From the NCBI GenBank assembly GCA_000171875.1, contig ABHI01000004.1:398109-462108 (forward strand): a DNA stretch of 64,000 nucleotides. The letters are read 5' to 3'. This document shows, one piece after another, positions 1-8,432 of this stretch. Positions within the stretch are counted from its first letter, which is position 1. Each line of letters opens with the position of its first letter. This DNA comes from Flavobacteriales bacterium ALC-1. Its GTDB lineage: Bacteria; Bacteroidota; Bacteroidia; Flavobacteriales; Flavobacteriaceae. The notes under the pieces were generated by a model, which was given only the letters and a program-made list of their open reading frames with translations, was not told where the DNA came from and did no database searches. The position numbers and the translations under genes were made by a program.

Positions 1-1
1 T

Positions 2-697
2 GATATTGCCATTGAAGCTGCAAAAAAAACGGCTGAAAAAGTACCAGTTGGTGAGTTTATAGAAATGCCTTTTCTACAAGATTTTGCATCAACACCAATG
101 TTAGCCTATACAAGATTTGGAAAATGGAACGAAATATTAACGATTCCAGCTCCTAATTCAGAAATTAAACACCTTAACCTAATTCGCCATTATGCAAGAG
201 GAATCGCATTCATTAGAAAAGGCAATATAAAGGAAGCACAAGAAGAATTAAATGCCATAGAATCTCTTAAAAAGGATCCAGAATTAGAAACTTTAGTAGC
301 AACCGCTAACAATGCTTCAATTCATTCTGCAAATATCGCTTTTGAAGTTGTAGCCGGTGAATTAGAAGCATTAAAAGGAAACATTCCAAAAGCAATAGAA
401 CATCTAAAAAACGCTGTCGTATTTGAAGATGGGTTGACTTATACAGAACCTGCTGCTTGGCATATACCAACACGTCAAAACTTAGGCTCTATATTAATAA
501 AAGCTAAAAAATATACCGCCGCTGAAAAGATATACAAAGAGGATTTAGATATCTTAAGACAAAACGGATGGTCACTAATCGGTCTTTATAAAAGTCTTAA
601 GGCACAAGGAAAAAATAAGGAAGCTGAAAGTATTAAAAAGGAATTTAATTCTGCATGGAAAGATGCAGACATAGAGATAAGTGATTCAGTCTTATAA
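2..697 (+). CDS. Tetratricopeptide-repeat protein, C-terminal part
   Basis: The reading frame is open from the first bases of the window, so the gene starts upstream and only about 231 C-terminal residues are visible. The first in-frame ATG (base 65) lies inside a continuing helical region and is unlikely to be the true start. The visible part is alpha-helical with TPR-like helix pairs, for example around NIPKAIEHLKNAVVFEDG and KKYTAAEKIYKEDLDILRQN. It is likely a protein-interaction scaffold. The SCO gene begins 33 bases downstream on the same strand, so the two may be co-transcribed. The exact function, and any N-terminal signal or enzymatic domain, cannot be seen. Confidence 0.8.
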   Translation, partial: DIAIEAAKKTAEKVPVGEFIEMPFLQDFASTPMLAYTRFGKWNEILTIPAPNSEIKHLNLIRHYARGIAFIRKGNIKEAQEELNAIESLKKDPELETLVATANNASIHSANIAFEVVAGELEALKGNIPKAIEHLKNAVVFEDGLTYTEPAAWHIPTRQNLGSILIKAKKYTAAEKIYKEDLDILRQNGWSLIGLYKSLKAQGKNKEAESIKKEFNSAWKDADIEISDSVL

Positions 698-730
698 TAC
701 GTCCAATTACATATTCAACCATAATTATCT

Positions 731-1393
731 ATGACAATGACAAAAAATAATTGGATTACATTTATACTATCAATCTTAGTTTGTGTTTTAATATATTTTT
801 ATGTCACATCGACATTGTCTAACAAGGTATTGCCAATTTACAACCCTTCTAATTTTAATCCAGAATTAGTAGATAAAAGCCTTCAAAGTACTAACAAAAA
901 TCATATAATTTCAGATTTTAGCCTTGTAAATCAAAATGGAGAAACCATTACCCAAGAAAATTATAAAGATAAAATTTATATAGCCGATTTCTTTTTTACG
1001 CGATGTGGAACTATTTGCCCTATAATGACAAATAATATGGCAAAAATCCAAAATGAATTCTTGAATGATAATGACATTATGCTTTTGTCACTTTCCGTTA
1101 CTCCAGAAATAGATAGTGTTCCAATATTACGAGATTATGCAAATAATAAAGGAGTTATTGATTCTAAATGGAATGTTACCACAGGTGATAAAAAGCACAT
1201 TTATGATTTGGCTCGCAAAAGTTATTTTGCTGTTGTAGAACAAGGTGATGGTGGATTACAAGATTTTATCCATACACCTAACGTCATTTTAATTGATAAA
1301 AAGCAACAAATTCGTGGTATTTATGATGGTACAAACGACGACGACATTAAGCAAATCATTGTAGATATAAAAACTTTGAAATCTAGTCACTAA
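731..1393 (+). CDS. SCO family copper chaperone / thioredoxin-like protein
   Basis: A 220-residue Sco1/SenC-type protein. A single N-terminal membrane segment (about residues 8-27) anchors a periplasmic thioredoxin-like fold. The copper-binding CxxxC is present as C92-GTI-C96 in the strand/helix context FFFTRCGTICP, and the conserved distal His is H181 (FIHTPN). SCO proteins deliver copper to, or reduce thiols of, the CuA site of cytochrome oxidase. It follows a TPR gene by 33 bases. A second SCO paralogue, made as a lipoprotein, lies at 23639-24289 on the other strand. The family call is secure; the specific oxidase partner is inference. Confidence 0.93.
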   Translation: MTMTKNNWITFILSILVCVLIYFYVTSTLSNKVLPIYNPSNFNPELVDKSLQSTNKNHIISDFSLVNQNGETITQENYKDKIYIADFFFTRCGTICPIMTNNMAKIQNEFLNDNDIMLLSLSVTPEIDSVPILRDYANNKGVIDSKWNVTTGDKKHIYDLARKSYFAVVEQGDGGLQDFIHTPNVILIDKKQQIRGIYDGTNDDDIKQIIVDIKTLKSSH

Positions 1394-1429
1394 CTTTAAA
1401 AGAGTTCTTTAACTATCATTTAAAAAATT

Positions 1430-1437
1430 TATCTTTG
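1430..1437 (+). promoter_or_regulatory. -7 promoter element TATCTTTG for rmuC
   Basis: Exact match to the Bacteroidota TAnnTTTG -7 consensus. Transcription would begin near 1444, only a few bases before the TTG at 1449, which favours the ATG at 1458 as the rmuC start. No convincing -33 element was seen. Confidence 0.6.
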
Positions 1438-1457
1438 ATAAATTTCTCTTGTTAAAC

Positions 1458-2780
1458 ATGAACGACACATTCATTCTATTTATAGCTATTATTATTTCAG
1501 CAGGAATTGGTGCATTCATTGGACTTAAATTCGCTCAATTGAAAAGCAAAAGCGATAAAAGCACACTTGAAGAACGCCAACTTCAACTCAATAATAATAT
1601 TAGTGAATTAAAACAAACCGTTGATAAAATTGAAACTGAACGTGAAGACATTCGAAGAGAGAAAGACTTTTTAAATACGGAATTATCTCGAAGAAATACA
1701 GAGTTTGAAAACTTACAACAGCAAAACCAAAAACGTGATGAAGAACTGGCTGAACAGCAAGAGCAACTAAGAAAAGATTTTGAGTTATTAGCTACTAAAA
1801 TTTTAGATGAAAAATCAGAGAAATTCACGCTACAGAACAAAGAGAATATCAAAAATATTTTAAATCCATTACAAGAAAAAATACAGCTCTTTGAGAAAAA
1901 GGTTGATGATACACAAAAGGAAAGCATTAGTATGCATTCGGCTTTAAAAGAACAACTATTAGGATTAAAGGATCTTAACCAACAAATGGCTAAGGAAGCA
2001 ACTAACTTAACTAAAGCTTTAAAAGGTGATAGTAAAACGCAAGGAAATTGGGGCGAATTGGTTTTAGAACGTGTGTTGGAAAAATCCGGTTTGGAAAAAG
2101 ACAGGGAGTATTTTGTGCAACAAAGTTTTCAACTAGAAGATGGCTCACGTGTAATGCCAGATGTGGTATTACATCTTCCAGATTCTAAGAAAATGATTAT
2201 TGATTCTAAAGTGTCTCTAACCGATTATGAACGCTTGGTGAATGCAGAAGATGAAGAAAGGACACAGTATTTAAAAGCACATGTCAATTCAATTAAGAAG
2301 CACGTTGATCAGTTATCTGCTAAAAACTATCAAGATTTATATGATATTGAATCACCAGATTTTGTGTTGATGTTTATTCCTATAGAGCCTGCTTTTGCAG
2401 TAGCTATAAATGAAGACAATTCTCTTTACAACAAAGCTTTTGAACAGAATATTGTTATTGTTACACCATCTACGCTCCTTGCGACACTTCGTACCATTGA
2501 CACTATGTGGAATAATGAGAAACAGCAACAAAACGCTATCGAAATCGCTAGACAAGCTGGTGCCTTATATGATAAATTTGAAGGTTTAGTTACAGATTTA
2601 ACAGGAGTTGGTAAAAAGATTGATGCGGCTAAAAATGACTATTCTTCTGCAATGAATAAATTGGTTGAAGGGAAGGGCAACTTAATCTCTAGAGTAGAAA
2701 AGATTAAGAAAATGGGGGCAAAAGCAAAGAAAGCGCTTCCAGAAAGTATTATTAAAAGAGCTTCAGAAGACTTTGAATAA
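1458..2780 (+). CDS. rmuC: DNA recombination protein RmuC
   Basis: A 440-residue RmuC family protein, linked in E. coli to limiting recombination at inverted repeats and carrying a predicted nuclease-like fold. It begins with a membrane segment (about residues 3-20), followed by a long charged coiled coil (about 25-170). The RmuC core holds the typical KGDSKTQGNWGELVLERVLE and VMPDVVLHLPD..MIIDSKVSL motifs. I chose ATG 1458 over an in-frame TTG at 1449 because the TTG would lie about five bases from the predicted transcription start. The end overlaps a possible TTG start of the next small gene. Confidence 0.93.
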   Translation: MNDTFILFIAIIISAGIGAFIGLKFAQLKSKSDKSTLEERQLQLNNNISELKQTVDKIETEREDIRREKDFLNTELSRRNTEFENLQQQNQKRDEELAEQQEQLRKDFELLATKILDEKSEKFTLQNKENIKNILNPLQEKIQLFEKKVDDTQKESISMHSALKEQLLGLKDLNQQMAKEATNLTKALKGDSKTQGNWGELVLERVLEKSGLEKDREYFVQQSFQLEDGSRVMPDVVLHLPDSKKMIIDSKVSLTDYERLVNAEDEERTQYLKAHVNSIKKHVDQLSAKNYQDLYDIESPDFVLMFIPIEPAFAVAINEDNSLYNKAFEQNIVIVTPSTLLATLRTIDTMWNNEKQQQNAIEIARQAGALYDKFEGLVTDLTGVGKKIDAAKNDYSSAMNKLVEGKGNLISRVEKIKKMGAKAKKALPESIIKRASEDFE

Positions 2781-3039
2781 GAAAATAATAAATATCATTT
2801 ATAAATGGTGGCTTAGGATATTATATACGAGAATGTTAATTGCTGGTATTAGTGGAATCTGCTTTTGTATAATATTGATAATAACTGATTATAAAATTAC
2901 AGGTCGTAAAGAATTAAACACTTTTTTAGCTGTACTTTTTGGGTTATTTGGTCTAATTTTTCTTGTTATTGGATTATACTCAAAAACAGAGACCGAGTAT
3001 GGTATTCGTAATAAATGGCATGAAAAAAATAATGACTAA
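2773..3039 (+). CDS. Small hypothetical membrane protein
   Basis: An 88-residue protein if read from a TTG that overlaps the rmuC stop codon (TTGAATAA), or 68 residues from the in-frame ATG at 2833. It carries two membrane segments (about residues 21-40 and 49-68 of the long form), a basic N-terminus and a short charged C-terminal tail. I recognise no family. The overlap suggests translational coupling to rmuC, but the start is unsettled. A strong terminator follows at once, so the gene sits at the end of the rmuC unit. Confidence 0.55.
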   Translation: MNKKIINIIYKWWLRILYTRMLIAGISGICFCIILIITDYKITGRKELNTFLAVLFGLFGLIFLVIGLYSKTETEYGIRNKWHEKNND

Positions 3040-3060
3040 GAAATGAGACCTTGTAAAATA

Positions 3061-3094
3061 AAAAAAGCCATCTTAATGTAAGATGGCTTTTTTT
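3061..3094. terminator. Bidirectional Rho-independent terminator
   Basis: A 15-bp stem (3061-3075 with 3079-3093) around a 3-base loop, flanked by A and T runs. It serves the convergent rmuC-side unit and the T9SS-tail gene. Confidence 0.9.
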
Positions 3095-3111
3095 ATTATG
3101 CTTAAAGCAAA

Positions 3112-3420
3112 TTACTGCTTAATAAAACGTTTAGTTTGCGTCGATTTATCATTAGATATTCTCACTAGATAAACTCCGCTTTTCCAATTAGAAACATTAA
3201 TAGAGGATTCTAATTTTGTAATTACTCCTTTGTGCACACGTTTCCCTAATACATCATAAACTTCGATTTTTAAATCGTCTTTTTCATTTGATAATTTAAT
3301 ATTGAGCTTGTTTTTTGCAGGATTAGGGGAAATCGTAAACTCATCTTTTTGGTCAGTAGATAGCTGAGCAAAAGAAAATGCTGAAACAAAAAATAGTATT
3401 AAAAGTAGTTTTGTTTTCAT
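3112..3420 (-). CDS. Tiny secreted protein with T9SS type A sorting domain
   Basis: A 102-residue protein made almost entirely of two targeting signals. A Sec signal peptide (residues 1-19, ending FAQ) is followed after about 10 residues by a complete T9SS type A C-terminal domain: ISPNPAKNKLNI, a VYDVLGKRV strand, then WKSGVYLVRI and the basic end KRFIKQ. T9SS tails are normally attached to a large cargo and removed at the cell surface; here no cargo domain exists. It is a monocistronic gene between terminator 3061-3094 and carB. It could be a remnant of a larger exported protein or a free sorting domain; the ORF itself is intact with a good start. Confidence 0.85.
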   Translation of the reverse strand: MKTKLLLILFFVSAFSFAQLSTDQKDEFTISPNPAKNKLNIKLSNEKDDLKIEVYDVLGKRVHKGVITKLESSINVSNWKSGVYLVRISNDKSTQTKRFIKQ

Positions 3421-3497
3421 ATAAGTAGGGCTTTAATCAATAGCCAATTTAGTGATTATTAATTAATTTACTATACACTTCATCGAAAAGTGTGCCA

Positions 3498-6353
3498 TTA
3501 TTTACTTAAATACATCTTTCTTCTAGAGTATAAATCATAAAATTCGTCGTCTTTTAAACTATCTATAAACAAGATACTTTCACCAGTACTCTTCATTTCT
3601 GGACCAAGTTGTTTATTCACATTTGGGAATTTATTAAATGAAAATACGGGCTGTTTTATCGCATAACCCTCTAATTGTGGGTTGAAGTCAAAATCAGTAA
3701 CTTTTTTCTCGCCTAGCATTACCTTAGTCGCATAATTAACATAAGGCTCTTTATATGCTTTTGCTATAAATGGTACTGTACGTGAAGCTCTTGGATTGGC
3801 TTCAATTATATATACAACTTCATCTTTAATAGCAAACTGAATATTTATTAAACCTACAGTATTTAATGCTCTTGCAATAGTATGCGTATGATCTTTTATT
3901 TGTTGCATTACTAAATCACCTAAATTGAAGGCTGGTAATAATGCATTACTATCACCAGAATGAATTCCACAAGGCTCTATATGCTCCATAATTCCAATGA
4001 TATAAACATTTCCGTCTGCATCACATATTGCATCAGCTTCAGCCTCAATTGCACCATCTAAATAATGATCTAACAATAACTTATTACCAGGAATTGATTT
4101 AAGTAAATCGATTACATGTGCTTCTAATTCTTCCTTATTAATTACTATTTTCATGCCTTGACCTCCTAATACATAAGATGGTCTTACCAATATTGGGAAA
4201 TTTAAGACATCTGCAATAGCTAAAGCTTCATCAGCGGATTCAGCTACATCAAACTCAGGATAAGGAATATTATTTTCTTTTAATATGTTTGAAAAACTTC
4301 CTCTATCTTCAGCTAAATCTAATGCTTTAAAGCTCGTACCCATAATTTTTACACCATAGCGTTCTAACTTTTCGGCAAGTTTTAAAGCCGTTTGCCCACC
4401 TAATTGTACAATGACGCCTTCTGGTTTTTCATGCTGAATAATATCATAGATATGCTCCCAAAAAACAGGTTCAAAATAGAGTTTATCAGCAATATCAAAA
4501 TCTGTTGAAACGGTTTCTGGATTACAGTTAATCATTATCGTTTCGTAACCACACTCAGCTGCTGCTAATACACCATGAACACAGCAATAATCAAATTCGA
4601 TACCTTGTCCAATTCTATTTGGTCCAGAACCTAAAACAATAATCTTCTTTTTATCCGTAACAACACTTTCATTATCAACATAGACTTTTCCATCTGGTGT
4701 TTCTACTTCACTTTCAAATGTTGAATAATAATAAGGTGTTTGCGCTTTAAATTCGGCAGCACAAGTATCTACTAATTTAAATATACGGTTTATGTTAAGC
4801 TCGCTTCGTTTATTATAAACTTCACTTTCTAAACAACCTAACATATGTGCAATTTGTCTATCACCATAGCCTTTTTGTTTGGCTTCTAGTAATAATTCAC
4901 GCTCTATAGTATCAATCTTATAAGTAGAAATTTCTTTTTGAAGTTGAAACAACTCTTCATATTGCTTTAAGAACCACATATCAATCTTTGTGATCTCATG
5001 AATACGACTCAATGGAATTCCCATTGCAATAGCATCATAAATCACAAATACACGATCCCAACTTGCATAAGTCAATTTCTCAATTACAGTATCATAATCT
5101 TTATAACCTTTACCATCTGCACCAAGACCATTTCGTTTTATCTCTAATGATTGTGTGGCTTTATGCAAGGCTTCTTGGAATGAACGGCCAATAGACATTA
5201 CTTCACCTACAGCCTTCATCTGTAGTCCTAAGGTTCTGTCTGAACCTTCGAACTTATCAAAATTCCAACGCGGAATTTTAACAACAACATAATCTAAGGT
5301 TGGTTCAAATAAAGCCGATGTTGATTTTGTAATCTGATTATCTAATTCATCTAATGTGTAACCAATAGCTAGCTTTGCAGCAATTTTTGCAATAGGATAA
5401 CCTGTTGCTTTACTTGCTAATGCAGAAGAACGTGATACACGAGGATTAATTTCTATAGCAATGATATCTTCAGCATCATCAGGGCTAACTGCAAACTGAA
5501 CGTTACAACCACCAGCAAAATCACCAATACTACGCATCATATGTATTGCCATATCACGCATCTTCTGGAACGTCTTATCTGATAATGTCATAGCAGGAGC
5601 CAATGTTATGGAATCACCTGTGTGAATTCCCATTGGATCCATATTCTCAATCGTACAGATAATAACTACGTTATCATTTTTATCTCTTAGTAGTTCTAAT
5701 TCATATTCTTTCCATCCTATTAAAGCTTTATCAATCATCACCTCATGAATTGGAGACACCTCCAAACCACGGGTTAACAATTCATCAAAATCTTCTTCTT
5801 TATACACAAAAGAAGCACCTGCTCCTCCTAAGGTATAAGATGCTCTAATTACTAAAGGGAATCCAAACTCTTGGGCTATTTCTTTTCCTTTAAGATAAGA
5901 TGTCGCTGTTGCTTGTGGTGCCATACCAACACCAATTTTTAACATTAATTCTCTAAATTGTTCTCTATCTTCTGTGATATTAATTGCGTCAATATCTACA
6001 CCTATAATATCTACATCAAAATCTTTCCAGATCCCTTTTTCATCAGCTTCTATACAAAGGTTTAAGGCGGTTTGTCCTCCCATGGTTGGTAATACTGCAT
6101 CAATCTGAGGATGTTCCTTTAATATCTTAATAATTGACTTCGTATTTAATGGCAAAAGATAAACGTGATCTGCCATTGTTGGATCTGTCATTATCGTTGC
6201 AGGATTAGAATTGATAAGAATTGTTTCAATTCCGTCTTCTCTTAATGAGCGTAATGCTTGAGATCCTGAATAATCGAATTCGCAAGCCTGACCTATAATT
6301 ATTGGACCAGATCCTATAAGTAAAATTGATTTAATGTTTTTATTTTTTGGCAT
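3498..6353 (-). CDS. carB: Carbamoyl-phosphate synthase large subunit (short form)
   Basis: A 951-residue CarB, which makes carbamoyl phosphate from bicarbonate, ammonia and two ATP for pyrimidine and arginine synthesis. Both ATP-grasp halves are present: N-half KSILLIGSGPIIIGQACEFD, and C-half KKIIVLGSGPNRIGQGIEFD with the connecting oligomerisation region between. The protein stops about 25 residues after GPEMKSTGES, so the C-terminal MGS-like allosteric domain of E. coli CarB (1073 aa) is absent. I start at ATG 6353 (MPKNKNIKS) because the upstream in-frame ATG at 6392 would add 13 residues outside the conserved start. No carA is adjacent. Confidence 0.96.
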   Translation of the reverse strand: MPKNKNIKSILLIGSGPIIIGQACEFDYSGSQALRSLREDGIETILINSNPATIMTDPTMADHVYLLPLNTKSIIKILKEHPQIDAVLPTMGGQTALNLCIEADEKGIWKDFDVDIIGVDIDAINITEDREQFRELMLKIGVGMAPQATATSYLKGKEIAQEFGFPLVIRASYTLGGAGASFVYKEEDFDELLTRGLEVSPIHEVMIDKALIGWKEYELELLRDKNDNVVIICTIENMDPMGIHTGDSITLAPAMTLSDKTFQKMRDMAIHMMRSIGDFAGGCNVQFAVSPDDAEDIIAIEINPRVSRSSALASKATGYPIAKIAAKLAIGYTLDELDNQITKSTSALFEPTLDYVVVKIPRWNFDKFEGSDRTLGLQMKAVGEVMSIGRSFQEALHKATQSLEIKRNGLGADGKGYKDYDTVIEKLTYASWDRVFVIYDAIAMGIPLSRIHEITKIDMWFLKQYEELFQLQKEISTYKIDTIERELLLEAKQKGYGDRQIAHMLGCLESEVYNKRSELNINRIFKLVDTCAAEFKAQTPYYYSTFESEVETPDGKVYVDNESVVTDKKKIIVLGSGPNRIGQGIEFDYCCVHGVLAAAECGYETIMINCNPETVSTDFDIADKLYFEPVFWEHIYDIIQHEKPEGVIVQLGGQTALKLAEKLERYGVKIMGTSFKALDLAEDRGSFSNILKENNIPYPEFDVAESADEALAIADVLNFPILVRPSYVLGGQGMKIVINKEELEAHVIDLLKSIPGNKLLLDHYLDGAIEAEADAICDADGNVYIIGIMEHIEPCGIHSGDSNALLPAFNLGDLVMQQIKDHTHTIARALNTVGLINIQFAIKDEVVYIIEANPRASRTVPFIAKAYKEPYVNYATKVMLGEKKVTDFDFNPQLEGYAIKQPVFSFNKFPNVNKQLGPEMKSTGESILFIDSLKDDEFYDLYSRRKMYLSK

Positions 6354-6455
6354 GAGTAATAAATTATTATGGTGTGCAAAAATAGTTATCAATAGGGTAC
6401 AAAAAAAGGCGATACACCTAAGTAACGCCCTTATATTATTAACAATTGTTAATCA

Positions 6456-6617
6456 TTATCTCTTATGTCTTGCTTCAGATGATACAGACAATCTCTTTCT
6501 ACCTTTAGCTCTTCTACGTGCTAAAACTTTTCTTCCGTTAACAGAAGCCATTCTTTCTCTGAAACCGTGCTTGTTTCTTCTCTTTCTTTTTGATGGTTGA
6601 AACGTTCTTTTTGGCAT
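6456..6617 (-). CDS. rpmH: 50S ribosomal protein L34
   Basis: A 53-residue, very basic protein beginning [13 protein letters not shown] and containing the L34 hallmark [27 protein letters not shown]. The match runs the full length of the family. The gene has its own promoter (6682-6689) and a short leader with a perfect hairpin. It lies 102 bases upstream of carB on the same strand, with no terminator seen between them, so read-through into carB is possible. Confidence 0.97.
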   Translation of the reverse strand: MPKRTFQPSKRKRRNKHGFRERMASVNGRKVLARRRAKGRKRLSVSSEARHKR

Positions 6618-6655
6618 TGTCTTATATTTTTAAAATCTTATAATCTTTTATATAG

Positions 6656-6673
6656 TTTGAGAGCTATCTCAAA
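6656..6673 (-). promoter_or_regulatory. Leader hairpin at the 5' end of rpmH mRNA
   Basis: A perfect 7-bp inverted repeat (TTTGAGA / TCTCAAA) around a GCTA loop. From the -7 element at 6682-6689 transcription should begin near 6675, so the hairpin would form the first bases of the message. A role in mRNA stability or autogenous control is inference. Confidence 0.5.
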
Positions 6674-6681
6674 ACTGCGTG

Positions 6682-6689
6682 CAAATATA
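6682..6689 (-). promoter_or_regulatory. -7 promoter element TATATTTG for rpmH
   Basis: Exact TAnnTTTG match on the minus strand. A CTTG lies 19 bases upstream in -33 position. Confidence 0.65.
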
Positions 6690-6759
6690 CAACAAGTTTT
6701 TACTTTAGCAAGTCACTAAATAAAAATATTTATGTAGAATTTAACTTCAGTGTTTTTAT

Positions 6760-6767
6760 TACCTTTG
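6760..6767 (+). promoter_or_regulatory. -7 promoter element TACCTTTG
   Basis: Exact TAnnTTTG match, 25 bases before the chosen ATG at 6792. It lies after the longer in-frame ATG at 6750, which argues against that upstream start. Confidence 0.65.
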
Positions 6768-6791
6768 CACACTTCAAAATTAATAATAAGC

Positions 6792-7370
6792 ATGTTCAAT
6801 AAAAATATAAAATTAGTCATAGCAGTTTTCATTATTGCCTTTGCAATCTATCAATTTACTGAAGGTGAAATAGGTAATGGTATCATGTACATCTTACTTT
6901 CTACTATCTTCATTTTCTTATACTTTAAAAATGAAATAATTTTATTAGCCTTCTTAAGGCTTCGTAAGCAAGATTTTCCTGGTGCAAAAAAATGGCTAGA
7001 TAAAATAAAAAATCCTGAAGCAGCTCTAGTAAAAAAGCAACAAGGGTATTTAAATTACTTAAATGGTATAATGGTCTCTCAGACCAATATGAATGAGGCT
7101 GAAAAATACTTTAAAAAAGCTATAAGTTTAGGTTTATCAATGGATCATGACTTAGCAATGGCTAAATTAAACTTAGCAGGAATTGCTTTTTCTAAGCGTC
7201 GTAAACAAGAAGCACAAAAGCTTTTAGCAGAAGCTGATAAATTAGACAAAAGAAATATGCTTACTGACCAAATTAAAATGATGAAACAGCAAATGAAAAA
7301 AGCTGTGGTACCAAAACAACAATATGGTCAACCAACATCTGCAAGACAAAATCGTAGAAGTAGACGATAA
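6792..7370 (+). CDS. Membrane-anchored TPR protein
   Basis: A 192-residue protein. Two N-terminal membrane segments (about residues 7-20 and 28-45) are followed by a cytoplasmic TPR-like helical region (for example MNEAEKYFKKAISLGLS and KRRKQEAQKLLAEADKL) and a basic tail ending QNRRSRR. It is probably a membrane scaffold; no enzymatic motif is visible. The start at 6792 (MFNKN) is preferred because the upstream ATG at 6750 precedes the -7 element at 6760-6767. The gene is monocistronic, closed by a strong terminator. Confidence 0.8.
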   Translation: MFNKNIKLVIAVFIIAFAIYQFTEGEIGNGIMYILLSTIFIFLYFKNEIILLAFLRLRKQDFPGAKKWLDKIKNPEAALVKKQQGYLNYLNGIMVSQTNMNEAEKYFKKAISLGLSMDHDLAMAKLNLAGIAFSKRRKQEAQKLLAEADKLDKRNMLTDQIKMMKQQMKKAVVPKQQYGQPTSARQNRRSRR

Positions 7371-7385
7371 TATTTTTACAATTAC

Positions 7386-7420
7386 AAAAAAAGGCTCAAA
7401 CATCAGTTTGAGCCTTTTTT
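7386..7420. terminator. Bidirectional Rho-independent terminator
   Basis: Stem AAAAAAAGGCTCAAAC / GTTTGAGCCTTTTTT around a 4-base loop, between convergent genes. Confidence 0.9.
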
Positions 7421-7437
7421 CTTATGCTATAAAAATC

Positions 7438-8385
7438 TTAATTATAAAACCCTTCCTTAGGAATTTCTATAGTATATGATTTTCTAGACTTATTATTTAA
7501 ATGCTTTTCTCTTAACCAAGGGTTATGCAGTTTCAATATTTTGTAATTCACACCAAAACGTTTTGCAAACTTAGAAAAGCTAGTAACAGCAGTATCAACT
7601 TCTACCTTATAAGTTGGTACAGGTTTGTATAAGTGGTTTTTATTAAAATTAAAACCGTATTTGTCTGGATTTGAAAGTATCTCTTTTAAAGCTACAATTC
7701 TAAATACATAGCGCCCCGTTTCTTCACCAAGTAATAAATCATAATATCCTGAGACATCTTGCTCTTTCAATCGTCTAGAAACTCCAGCATTACCTGCATT
7801 ATATGCAGCAGCAGCTAGCGTCCAAGACCCCAATCTCTCTTTGGCTTTCTTTAAGTAATTACATGCTACAGCTGTTGCTTTCGCAATATTATAACGCTCA
7901 TCTACATTAGTATTAACTTCTAATCCGTTTTCTCGCCCTGTAGCTTTCATTATCTGCCATACGCCTGAGGCTCCTGCTGGTGATTTAGCTGTAGGGACAA
8001 GTCCACTTTCTATAACTGCTAAGTATTTAAAATCGTCTGGCACACCATTCTTTTTAAGAATTGGTTCTATAATTGGAAAGTACTTTTGTGCACGCTTAAA
8101 CATTAACAATCCATTAGATTGCCAATAGGTGTTTACCAAAAGTTCTCTATCCATACGCTCATAAATATCTGGATTTTCTACAGGAACTAATTCTCCTGCA
8201 AAGTTGATACCATCTGGCATCTCTAGAGCATATACATTATAATCATTTATAAGAGGTTTTTCTTTTCCAAAAGTAGCATCTGACGGTGCTTGTTGTTCTA
8301 CTGGTGCTTTCTGCATTGAGAAGATAAAAAGACCAGATACAGAGACCAATCCTATTGCGGTTAAAGTATTTTTTAAGATTTGCAT
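7438..8385 (-). CDS. Lytic transglycosylase (SLT/MltD-like)
   Basis: A 315-residue murein hydrolase that cleaves the MurNAc-GlcNAc bond of peptidoglycan with anhydro-ring formation. An N-terminal hydrophobic stretch (about residues 8-23) gives export or membrane anchoring. The SLT fold follows with catalytic E126 in IESGL, then SPAGASGVWQIMKATG and AAAAYNAGNAG. The C-terminal 60 residues (VEVDTAVTSFSKFAKRFGV..YKILKLHNPWL) resemble a single LysM peptidoglycan-binding unit. The hydrolase gene upstream on the same strand ends 47 bases away. The family call is firm; the exact Mlt class is less so. Confidence 0.92.
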   Translation of the reverse strand: MQILKNTLTAIGLVSVSGLFIFSMQKAPVEQQAPSDATFGKEKPLINDYNVYALEMPDGINFAGELVPVENPDIYERMDRELLVNTYWQSNGLLMFKRAQKYFPIIEPILKKNGVPDDFKYLAVIESGLVPTAKSPAGASGVWQIMKATGRENGLEVNTNVDERYNIAKATAVACNYLKKAKERLGSWTLAAAAYNAGNAGVSRRLKEQDVSGYYDLLLGEETGRYVFRIVALKEILSNPDKYGFNFNKNHLYKPVPTYKVEVDTAVTSFSKFAKRFGVNYKILKLHNPWLREKHLNNKSRKSYTIEIPKEGFYN

Positions 8386-8432
8386 GGGTTTAAATTTTAT
8401 ACAATGTAAAAAAACTATTGAATTTTACAAAT

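Noticed and set aside
1449..1457. TTG start of rmuC three codons before the ATG
   Set aside because: It lies about five bases from the start of transcription predicted by TATCTTTG at 1430-1437.
6334..6600. Plus-strand ORF of 88 residues
   Set aside because: It is antisense to rpmH and the start of carB and has no promoter or known similarity.
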